Position numbers and translations under genes: made by a program
DNA from: Phytopythium helicoides
Taxonomy: Eukaryota > Oomycota > Peronosporomycetes > Pythiales > Pythiaceae
Reading direction: 5' to 3'
Assembly: GCA_024867545.1 (NCBI GenBank)
Contig: JANFNE010000012.1
Coordinates: 1,178,001-1,242,000 of the forward strand
Length of the DNA stretch: 64,000 bases
Shown: one piece after another, positions 42,368 to 51,800 of the stretch
How positions within the stretch are numbered: the first letter of the stretch is position 1
How the letters are laid out: each line of letters opens with the position of its first letter
Notes under the pieces: generated by a model
Seen by the model: only the letters and a program-made list of their open reading frames with translations
What the model was told of the DNA's origin: nothing
Databases searched by the model: none

Positions 42368-42766
42368 GCGAGCTCCATGGGGATTGCGAACCTCGTCAAA
42401 TTAGTAATGAAAATCCATTTCAAACTATCGATTGACTACATTGAGCTCGTGGCTCTCTTGTCCGTGATGCTTGCTCTTGAGTTTGCTGACAATCGACAAC
42501 AATTTGGCTTGCCGTTCTCACAACGTCGACGCTTGTTAGTTCCGCGTTTTCCAAAGTTGCTCGAGTCGGCATTAGTTCACAAGACCCAATGCAACAAACT
42601 TGAGCTTGACGCGCTCGTCTGAGTCATTCAATCAACGGTTGTCCCTCGGGGCTTGTTTATTTTACGGTCTGCTTGCTTCCGGCGACTTCATCTCGACGGG
42701 CTTTCAAATAGGAAATGCAAATAAAAAATCATACACGCACCAAAACGCGCGCCGGCCTCGGCCTCA
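42368..42766. other. Convergent region between ABCG copy 3 and ATG1
   Basis: The first 80 bp or so duplicate the 3' flank of ABCG copy 2. The remainder shows no gene. Confidence 0.5.
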
Positions 42767-45438
42767 TCACGGACCCGCGGCGCGGATCATGGCCGCAGGC
42801 GTGCGGACAGCCCCCATGGCCATGGCGGGCTCTTTCTTCTCGCCCTCATCGCTTGCCTTGACATTGCGCAGACGGTCCTCCAAAGCGCGCATGAACGTCG
42901 TGACTCGCGTCTGGTCCTCGGTAGCCATGGCGCCAGATACCACCGGCGTCGAAGAAGGCGATGCGTCAAGCAAGAGGCTCTCCAGCAGCAACATTGCTTG
43001 CAGGTAGTGATCGTACGCGCCGCGCGACTGGCCAAGTACTTCCTTGATTGCACCTTGCTTGCCAAGGCGGATCGCATGCGAGTATATGAGCTCTTCTTGC
43101 GACACAACCAACGCTTGGAGCTCGCGAACTGTCGCCTGATCACGGCACGAACTCAGAGCACTCGCCATGTTTGCCTTGCACTGGTCGGCGCGATCCAAAA
43201 ACAGGTTCAGCTGCTCCATGAGGTATGCCATCGACAGCTTCCGACTCGCCTCCGACCACACAGGAGGTACTGTCGTGTTCGGGGAGGGCGAGGAAGACGG
43301 CAGGCGCTTGAGTGCTGGGTCTTGACGGAGGTACAGGACGCCGTGCTGGATCAGGCGAAGGCACTTCACGTAGAGTGCGAGCGCCTCAGCCGCGAACACG
43401 TACTGCTTCTTACAAGCGAGAGTACTCTCTCCGATCTCTCCTTCACCGGTCAACGACTTGGAAAACTCGACGAGCGCGTTGCCGCCAACAGATGACGACA
43501 GTGAAGAGCTCATGGAGAACACGGAGTCGAGGTTCGCTGCCGAGGGGGTGAGCGACTCACGCTGCTGTTGACTTTGAGCATCCGACAGCTTCCACAGCTG
43601 CTCAGCGATCGGCGCAATCGCTTGTGTCCGAAGAAGCACAATGTCAATCACCTGCTGCCCGTGCTCATATGAGAACTGCGGGAGCTCCGATTTGCGCGTG
43701 TTTGCGGCACCAACAGTAGACGCAACAGGCTTGGCAACCGCGTCCTGGGGTGCGTGTGGTCGTGCAAATGCAGAAGACTCGCCATCGTCAACAGGACGTG
43801 GGGCCTTCTCAGTACCGCTCTCAACAAGAACATACTCTCCACTCGTGTCCAGTCCTGGGGTCTTCTGCCGTCCAGGGTGCTTTGTTGGCTTGCTCGGTGA
43901 ATACGGCGACGACGATGTCAGCGACGAACGGAACGTATGCTGGTGGTGTGCAGATGCGTGAAGGAGCGCATGCGCACCAGGTGGTGATTCCGAAAGCTGC
44001 TTGAACGGATTGATGCGAGGCGTCGGGCTAGGGAGCGCGCTTGGACTCATTTGCGGACTCAGCTTCGGGCTTGTCTCATTCGTGAGGATTGCCCCGCTTG
44101 AAGTAGAGCGCCGACTTCGTCCAAGGCGTGAGGACCGGCGAAGCCCCGCGATCCCAGCACTGCTGGTGCTGCCGAACACTGTCTGCATCACCTCCATGTT
44201 GCCACTTCGAGAGCTTCGGAGCGACGCGCCGGGAGCCGGGTGGTCATGGGAGACGGAAAATGCCCGAGCTCGTCGGTCATTCGAGACAACGGGGGATTGG
44301 TCACTGCCGGCTGAGGTCGATCGCACGGCGGCGATTGGCATCTCTGCGCCGTCAGCAGCTCCTGCGCGATTCGCGCTGTTGCTGCCCTTGGTCTCTTCTT
44401 CCTCCTCCTCTTCCTCCTCTTCTCGGATGCTGTCAGCGGGCGGCAGCGAGGACAGGGACGAGCGATGCGCCCCCATCGAAGACGCCGAGTTGCCCGGGAG
44501 AAATCCTTGCTCGTCGGCGCTCGATTCACTAGGCGGGAGGCCGACGAAGGGATCACTGAAGAACTCATCGAAGCCCATGCGGCTTGCCGGTTTGCGCTGC
44601 AAGAGTCCTGTCAGCAGTCGGCGACAGGGTGCGGAAACTTCAATCTGCGACGGGAAGCGCAGATCCTGGCGCTCGATGTTGGCGAGTAGCTGGACGTGGT
44701 TGGCACCGCCGTAGGGGGGCTTGCCCACGACCATCTCGTAGAGGATGGTGCCGACGGACCACAGGTCGGCTTTGGCGTCGTACTTTTGGAACTTGAGGAT
44801 CTCTGGCGCCATGTACAGCGGGGATCCGCAGAGCGTCTCGGCCATAGAAGCCGCGCCGAGGTGCCGCGCGAAGCCAAAGTCGGCTGCGGATACAAAGATG
44901 GCGTTAGCAACACGATTCACTATTTCAACCCATCGGATTCCGTGCGCGGGAGCGTACCGATCTTGAGCACCGAGGTAGGGCTGTCGTCAACGAGCAGCAG
45001 GTTCTGCGGCTTGAGGTCGCGGTGGATGAGGTTGTGTCTCCAGAGGCACTGGATGCCCTTGGCGAGCTCAGTGAGAAAGTGGCGCGCGGTTTCCTCTGGC
45101 AGTCTGCGCGCCTGCTGCTGGTCCGGCATTTGCTGCTGTCGTCGGCGCATGTACTGCTGCAGGTCTCCTCCGGCGCAGTACTCAAGCATGAGGTACATGT
45201 GCTTCTCCGTCTTCTTGATCTCGTACAGCTTGACGATGTTTGGGTGGTCGATCTGGCGCATGATGGCGATCTCCATCTCGAGGTTGGCCAGCAGTTTGCT
45301 GTTGAGCTTGTGCAGCGACAGCGCCTTGATGGCCACGGGCACCTTGGTCACGCGGTGGTAGCCCTTGTACACGACCGCGAACGAGCCCGAGCCGAGCTTG
45401 CTCGTCACCACGTAGTCGCCGATCGACGCGCGCGACAT
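42767..45438 (-). CDS. ATG1: ATG1/ULK-type autophagy serine/threonine kinase
   Basis: Two exons, 45438-44958 and 44883-42767 (2598 nt, 865 aa). The 74-bp intron has a GTACGC donor, a GCTAAC branch site and a CGCAG acceptor, and it restores LKI-ADFGFARHLG. The kinase domain spans about residues 8-270: glycine loop GSGSFAVVYKG, catalytic Lys38 in VAIKAL, HRDLKPQN (about 139-146), DFG (162-164) and APE in YMAPEIL. A long Ser/Pro-rich disordered region with an acidic Glu run follows. The last 250 residues are helical (AEALALYVKCLRLIQHGVLY, ARGAYDHYLQAML-like repeats), resembling the tandem MIT/EAT domain that ties ATG1 to ATG13. The kinase starts autophagosome formation. Best match by layout is ATG1; an ULK3/Fused-type kinase is the alternative. 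Confidence 0.88.
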
Positions 45439-45492
45439 GGCGGAACCTTCCTGCGGCTTGGAACTCGCGCTAGAGCTGGCAGATCGAGGCCG

Positions 45493-45552
45493 GAGCTGGC
45501 GCTGGAGCTAACGCTGGAGCTAACGCTGGAGCTGGAGATGGAGCTGACGCTG
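45493..45552. repeat. 12-bp minisatellite, five units
   Basis: Five adjoining units of the type GAGCTAACGCTG with few changes, 55-115 bp upstream of the ATG1 start, probably within its 5' UTR or promoter. Confidence 0.8.
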
Positions 45553-45774
45553 GAGCCGCCGCGCTTTGTAGTGGGGAGCGGCGCCTTTGGCGACGGCGCG
45601 GCGGCGGCTCGTCTTCTTATGCGGCAAGTGGCGCGCCCGCCGCAATATGGAGAATGAGGTTTCCTTCTCGCGCGGCCTTTCTACGAGGTTGCACTAGCTC
45701 TTGGAGAGGGAGATGCGATGGTTGCCGCTCTTTTAAAGGGAGTTGAGACGTGCGGGGTGGGGGATTTGATGGAT

Positions 45775-45831
45775 ATTGGCCAATGGGCGTGCGCCATCGC
45801 GCGCGTCGACGTTGGCGGCGCATTGGCCAAT
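45775..45831. promoter_or_regulatory. Two palindromic CCAAT boxes
   Basis: ATTGGCCAAT occurs at 45775-45784 and again at 45822-45831, 47 bp apart, some 340-390 bp upstream of the ATG1 start. Each is a CCAAT box in both directions. A role in ATG1 transcription is inferred from position. Confidence 0.4.
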
Positions 45832-46726
45832 GGGAGGCGCGCGTGACGGATGAGCTGGACGTTTCTGCGCGCTGATTGGGCAATTCGCGCGTCGTCACGC
45901 TCTTTTTCTCGTGGCCGTCCCTCGTTCCGCGGGTTCCGTCCCTCATTCGTCCCTCGTGTAGCCTCTAAACGAGGGACAAAGGTCCGCCCTTCCCTTCTCC
46001 CAATGGTGATGTGAATGAAGCTCCGACGGGGATGGAGCCGCCCCATGCGAGGTGCACTCACGGCGAGAACGCGGGGCCTGATGGCCTGTTGCGGCTCGTT
46101 CCCACGGTCCAAAGAAGCGGCCACCTCAGCTGCGGCACGCGATCTCCAGCGCATCCCACGCCGAGGTTCGACGTAACCAGATCTGATAACGCTGCACATG
46201 GAGCTGCTCTCGGTGAGCTTCTCGTTGGGCTGGAAGGCGCGCTCTCTACCAGTTCAAGCGAGCGACGGCGAGCTCGTGTGAGGATCTGAGGCCTTGTTGG
46301 CGACTTCAAGATGGAGCTGGAGAGGCCTTTTTGGCGGCTTGAAGATGACGGAGAGCAGGCGGAGCTGCTGGTGACGGAGGCGCTTCATCCCACCCGAACG
46401 AGAAGCGAGCGCGACAATGGCGGACTTCGCGGGGCTTCGTTGGCTCGGTTCGGCGGGGTTCGCGCTGCAGCCTGTCCCGGTTGAAGCCTGCTGCAAGGCT
46501 GCTTGGGGCTTGGGACTCGACGCGGCTTTGAGGTGTTAACGAGCACGCTGCTTGTCTTTGCCGAGGCGTGCGCGGCGCTGCTCGCGATGACCGACGCTAG
46601 TGCGTACGTACGTGCGAAGGCGAACACGTCTCGTTGCAGTGTTCGGCGCAAATGGCTAAGGGTCACGCCGCGGCGGCAAAGACCTGCGCCGCGCGAGGCG
46701 GCGGGCGTCAGTCTAATCACGCTCGC

Positions 46727-46764
46727 GCCAATCTAATGAGCTCGCGGGTGCTCATTAGATTGGC
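46727..46764. repeat. 15-bp perfect inverted repeat (hairpin)
   Basis: GCCAATCTAATGAGC (46727-46741) is exactly complementary to 46750-46764, leaving an 8-nt loop. It lies about 260 bp upstream of the small Cys-motif gene. Could be a relic of a miniature element or a structured transcript end. Confidence 0.75.
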
Positions 46765-47021
46765 TCCAAGGTCATGCATGGTGCAACGCGCTTGCTATCA
46801 CGAGTTGACTGACTGCCTGATTACAAGGCGAGCCTGCATGGGAGGCGCCATGCACCTAGGAGCTGCTGATGGGTCCTGGTCGGGACGCGGCGCTGCGAGG
46901 CAGTCGCCACTTGCATTTGATCTGATTGCGACTTTCTTTCGCGGGTCGGCATGGGGGGCATTCCTGAATCCGCCTCGAGCTGCGCACACGAGCACAAGCA
47001 CGCACACATCAGCATATCTCC

Positions 47022-47699
47022 ATGTCGCTCCGTCGGTTCTCCAGCAAGTGTCAACTGCAGACATCGAGCGAGAACGAGCTCCCACAGGACGACAAGAACC
47101 AGCAGCAACAAGTTTCCGGTGTTGCGTCCCGCGTCATTTCGCGCCTGCTGTCGTGGCGACCGAGCAAGAGCGCTGCTAACTTGAAGACCACGAGTCTGGT
47201 CGACCTCAAGTCCCAGCAGTGCGCGTCGGTGTCGGTCGAGCACGAGCTGAGTGACAACACCGCGTCTTTCCTCGAGCTTCCGCGACGCCAGTCGAGCGAC
47301 AGCATCAACATCCCGCTGAAAAAGTGTGTGAGCGATCGGCTGCCGGTGCGTCGAGTCCCATCCTCACGCCGGCGCCACTTTAGCAGCGGAGACGACGACC
47401 ACGCCAAGTGCGCACCGTCCACGTCGTCGGTAGCCGAATGGAGGAAGCGCCAGCAGCAGTGTGCCAACTGTGCGCAGGTCTTCTTTAAGAGCATGCCCGA
47501 CCTGCTCGCCGCCGACATGGCCGCCTACTGCTCACTCGACTGCAAGACCACTCACGGATACATGCGGTCGGTTCACGTGGCCGTCGACTCGCACCTCTCG
47601 AGCCTTGTGGACGCGTGGGTCGATGATGGTAGCGCGGGCTCATCGTCTTCATCAGCATCAACATGCACAAGCGTCCAGGAGATTGCCAACTTGTCGTGA
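47022..47699 (+). CDS. Hypothetical protein with C-terminal Cys motif
   Basis: 225 aa, one exon, ATG 47022 (MSLRRFSSKCQLQTSSENEL). The first 140 residues are Ser/Gln/Arg-rich and likely disordered. At about residues 145-180 sits a motif CANCAQVFFKS...YCSLDCKTTH: two Cys pairs about 18 residues apart, with aromatic and hydrophobic spacing like a treble-clef or FCS/MYND-like zinc site. A Ser-rich acidic tail follows. I do not recognise a named family. Similar short proteins with one CxxC...CSxxC pair exist in oomycetes and may be zinc-stabilised protein-binding modules, but no function can be assigned. It lies 190 bp before the ankyrin gene on the same strand. Confidence 0.6.
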   Translation: MSLRRFSSKCQLQTSSENELPQDDKNQQQQVSGVASRVISRLLSWRPSKSAANLKTTSLVDLKSQQCASVSVEHELSDNTASFLELPRRQSSDSINIPLKKCVSDRLPVRRVPSSRRRHFSSGDDDHAKCAPSTSSVAEWRKRQQQCANCAQVFFKSMPDLLAADMAAYCSLDCKTTHGYMRSVHVAVDSHLSSLVDAWVDDGSAGSSSSSASTCTSVQEIANLS

Positions 47700-47870
47700 G
47701 TAAAAGATTGGAGTGGGTTGGAGTCCTAATAATCTATCAAGTGTTTGAGCACCAACCACGCTTAGCGACAGCGATAGTATGTCATCTTCTTCTCGTTTTG
47801 ATCGTTTGCACTGCAGGATATTCGTGTCTGGCGGTTTCTCCTTGGAGATTCCAAACCGCTAATTTGGCAC

Positions 47871-47884
47871 TCACTCGGCATTTT
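47871..47884 (+). promoter_or_regulatory. Oomycete Inr/FPR core promoter of ankyrin gene
   Basis: TCACTCGGCATTTT closely matches the oomycete core promoter pattern (TCAYTYBNCAWTTT). It ends only 4 bp before the ATG at 47889, implying a very short leader or a start further downstream. Confidence 0.45.
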
Positions 47885-47888
47885 ATCC

Positions 47889-48794
47889 ATGCGGATCGAT
47901 ACCTCCTTCACCAAAGAGCAGGCGCTCGCTGCTGCCGAGAGTGGCGATGCGGCCACAGTTGTGCCATATCTGGCTCAGCTGCTGCCGGCAACCAAAGAGC
48001 AGCAGAATTCTTCGCCTGAAAGCTCGAGCAAAACCTCGAACGTCCTGCTGAATCATGCTGAAATTCGCGGTGTTGTCGGTGGCATTCTGGACAAAGTCAT
48101 CACAAACGGCCAGATTGAAGTATTTCGTGGCGTGTTCGGAAGCCCAGCTTTGCGAGAATGCATCGGCATGACTCTGCCAACTAAGTGGAAGCAGGAACTT
48201 TTGATCCAGGCGATCTACGAGGACCAAGTTGACATTGTCAACGAGCTCCTGGACCATGGAGCTGATCCGAACCAGTCCGCTTTTGATGCAAATACTCAGG
48301 GTACTAGCATGCTTCCAACTCTTGTCGACTTTAGAGAGGATTCACGACTTCCGTTGTGCATCGCGATCGCTCTAGGGGCTATCGATGTAGCGGAGCTACT
48401 TGTATCCAAGGGTGCAAATGTCAATGACCGCTGCCCAACTGCCGATCGTTGCGCTCCTGTGTACACAGCTGCCTTGCACAACGAAACAGAGATCATGAAG
48501 TTGCTGCTGGGCAATATGGCGGACCCAAACACCGCACATCCGACAACACGCGAGACACCACTGCATGTAGCGGCCAAACGAGCTCACGTAGAGTGCGTCC
48601 AAGCCCTTATAGCCACAAAATCTGTGACTTTAGGCTCGCTCAATCGAGTCGGTAGCTCGGCTCTCCATCTAGCTTTCGTCCAAGGCAGTGGCGCAAGAAC
48701 AAAAGAGGTCATCCGATTACTCGAAGCAGTTGGGGCCCCGAGAGTGAGTCCAGTTAAGACTGCAACTCCGTTGAAGCCACGAACAGAGGGTTAG
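47889..48794 (+). CDS. Ankyrin repeat protein
   Basis: 301 aa, one exon, ATG 47889 (MRIDTSFTKEQALAAAESGD). Five ankyrin repeats are visible from about residue 100 onward: ELLIQAIYEDQVDIVNELLD, LPLCIAIALGAIDVAELLVS, VYTAALHNETEIMKLLLGNM, TPLHVAAKRAHVECVQALIA and SALHLAFVQGSGARTKEVIR. The N-terminal 90 residues are helical, with one degenerate repeat. No other domain, signal peptide or TM segment is seen, so it is probably a cytosolic protein-interaction adaptor. The partner is unknown. It is convergent with the first giant secreted protein gene, 91 bp apart. Confidence 0.88.
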   Translation: MRIDTSFTKEQALAAAESGDAATVVPYLAQLLPATKEQQNSSPESSSKTSNVLLNHAEIRGVVGGILDKVITNGQIEVFRGVFGSPALRECIGMTLPTKWKQELLIQAIYEDQVDIVNELLDHGADPNQSAFDANTQGTSMLPTLVDFREDSRLPLCIAIALGAIDVAELLVSKGANVNDRCPTADRCAPVYTAALHNETEIMKLLLGNMADPNTAHPTTRETPLHVAAKRAHVECVQALIATKSVTLGSLNRVGSSALHLAFVQGSGARTKEVIRLLEAVGAPRVSPVKTATPLKPRTEG

Positions 48795-48885
48795 TAGAAT
48801 TGCAAACAATGAAACTCGCAGTAGCCAAACACAACATTGAATGCATTGCTTATACAAAGTGACAGTGTGGAGACTGCCTCGGTGA

Positions 48886-51800
48886 TCATGAGAGATAATT
48901 ACCCTGCAACCACTGAATCCAGTACATGAATGGCTCACCGAGCGGCGACGTCGACGACTGCAGAGCGTACTTCTGAGGGTAGTCGATACTTTGAACAAAG
49001 GCGTCAGGTGTATCAGCACTGCAGTGAGGCAACGACAGTGTTGGCAACTTCTGGTAGGTGATGGTGAGACGGTGTTGTCCATCATTTGTGGTCGTGCCTG
49101 CAGACGCGACAACATTTACTCCACTGTCACTGCTGAAAAGGTAGCCTGCCATGTTCATCCCAAGCGCAACAGGGTCTCCGTTGTATGCAACGGTGCCAAA
49201 CATGCCGTTCCAATTGCAGGAAACATAAGTACCAACAGGAACTGTGATCTCGGAGTACGCGTCTTGAACGATAACCTTCGCAACAGCCGCCCCTCTCGCA
49301 CCACGCTCACTGGACTCCACAATGCACGAAGAACCTGGAGAAATCTCGTCCGCAACACATCGCAGTAATTCGAGCACACTCGGTCGTGTCCAACTATTCA
49401 CAGATGGCAATACATTCCAGAACAGATCGTTCGTCAGATCAAGTTCGTGGACCCCATCTTCAGGGTACACTATGCTAGCAGCGTTGTTGAGCATTGGAAT
49501 GACTTGGCTGTTAAGTGCAAACTTGAGCGAGAAGTCGTTGAGGAATTGGTCTCGGATTCCTTCGCACTCATTGCACTGGTACCAGTAGTCAGGGTTTTCG
49601 ATTGTGAGCGTATGAACAGCCATAAACGATAGCAGATCGTTGAGTTTCGACCACTCCGGAGCAATGTTGTTGGATTGGATGTCGACCCTCCAGGGCGTCA
49701 CGGTCGGCGTCACAACTCCCATCAGGGGATCACTTGGCTGGACTTGAAAGATTGGCGGTGTGCCGACGTACTCGCCGAGGCTAAGGTCGTATTGGAAAGT
49801 AATGCCGTCTGGGAAGTAAGCACTTGTGACTTCCATCGCGACACCGTACATCGAGAGCTCTTGTTGGAGCCATGATGTGAACGTCCATACACCGGCAGTG
49901 TCATCATAAATGTAGGAGAGCTCGTTGTCGTTGATGAATACTGTGATCTTATCTTGATGAGAGAGGATCAGGGTAACACTCGCAGGTTTGAAGACTAGAT
50001 ATGTTGGTTGGTGAGAGGTTGCTGGTACATCGACAGCATCCGTCATGTATCTCAAATCGCAGAACTCGCTTGCCAAACACGGGAAGATGCCTGCAAAAGC
50101 CAACCACGCTTCTTCATTCGTGAGCTGATCACGGATTGCATTAATCATTGGCATCAAATCTCCAGTATATGTGTATTGGGATGTGTCGATCCAGGATCCA
50201 GAAATGAAGATGTTAGGATTGACGAAGGCACTCGAGGGTGTCAGCCAGTTCGGAAGTAGGTTAGACGTGACAACAAACCGGCATAAACTGTTCTGCATAC
50301 ACCTCTGAAGAGCGCCGGCGCAGTTCATGCACGCATCCGAGCTACTGAATGGTGCAGTCCAAATATCAGATGTCGTGTTCTTACTGGAGCTGGAGTCTGA
50401 AGCATTGGCGGTGGAGCTCGGAGGGAACCAAGACATCAAACCAGAGAGTACTTGCTGAGGGCTGGTCTGGTTGTTGAAATACGTATCTATCCAAACTGTT
50501 CTCGAGTCAGAAACAGATCCTTCACCACTTGTGATTCTGAACTTGGGGTATGCAATCATCGGATTGTAGAAATAGAAGTAGTAAAGTGTACTGTTTCCCC
50601 CAATCGGAAAGCTATACCAGTGCATCTCGGTATCATTTTGCAATAAATTGTCGTGGATAAATTGCCCGGCATCACCGTATGCTGACGCAGAGTACGACAA
50701 CGTTGTTCCTTCGTATTCGATCTCCATCCAGCCCCAGTACTCGAGCTCCACAGATGTTGACGCCTTGAAATCCAAGGTTGTGGGCTCCCATGATCGGCTA
50801 CTGTCAAGGCTCCACCCGATTGCACACACTTCTTGCTGAAGGCATCTGTACAAATCAACAAATTTGCCGAAACTTGAAGGTGACGAGAAGTTTCCAGCCC
50901 ACTGACTCCACTCTTCTCGTAATCTAAACCCCACATAGCCGAAAGTGTTCCCAAGAGCGTCTTCTAGATGGGATAGCATCGAAGGGATAACATACTTACG
51001 CACTCCCAAAGAGCAGTCGTAATCAGTCACGCACGCAGTCAGGCTGGCACGGCACTGAGGACAAATCGTATTGCCGCTTAGTGGAAGGGGTGGGGTATCA
51101 ATTGTAGTTTGTGAAGACCAGCTACGTAACTCGCTGATCCAATCGAGAACTCTCTGCCACTGAATGAGAGGGGAGCCATCAAGGCGCTGCTGGTCACTGA
51201 AATGACCGTCCATGCTCATAGAAATCATCCACGGAGTCGTTGACAGAGCCTGAGCACCCACAACTGTCGGGAAATCTTCAAGAGTGTTGCCTAGCGAGAC
51301 CCAGTGCTTGACAAGGTTCTCGAACTGAACAGTTGCATCGTCTGTATTGCTGCCGCCACTCCAGTCCCCAACATTTACGCCATCCCATCCTCCATCGCTG
51401 TTGCTATCGCTGAATCCGTCAGCATTCATCGACGAGTCGTTATAAGACCAAACGATCCCGCCCATGCTATAAAATTCATCTGCGCTCAATCGCATCACAT
51501 CTGAGATGAAAAAATCCTCGAACGCCGACGCATTTCCAGACTCGTAAAAACCAGACCACCATCCATTGATGCTGCGGAAGACATTGACGATAGACCCAAG
51601 CTCCACACCGAACTCACCAATAGCCGGTGAAATCTGGAAGTGGGTTGGAGGAGCTCGCGTGATTTCACCTCCTGACTTCAAGCTCTGTAGAGGATGAGGG
51701 CGATCAAGGTCACACGGTGGTGAACGCGTTGCAAGACACGTTACTACTCTGTTCATTTTCTCAAAGCCGTCCTGTGGGAAGAATGATTGGGCTTGCCGGA

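Larger units (their letters stand above)
45439..47021. other. Divergent intergenic region, ATG1 / small Cys protein
   Basis: 1.6 kb without a supported gene. It holds a 12-bp tandem repeat, two palindromic CCAAT boxes and a 15-bp inverted repeat (listed separately). Open frames within it look like chance frames in GC-rich DNA. Confidence 0.5.

Noticed and set aside
46634..47179. 181-codon frame overlapping the start of the small Cys-motif gene
   Set aside because: It begins outside any conserved sequence, has no ATG context or domain, and overlaps a better supported gene in another frame.
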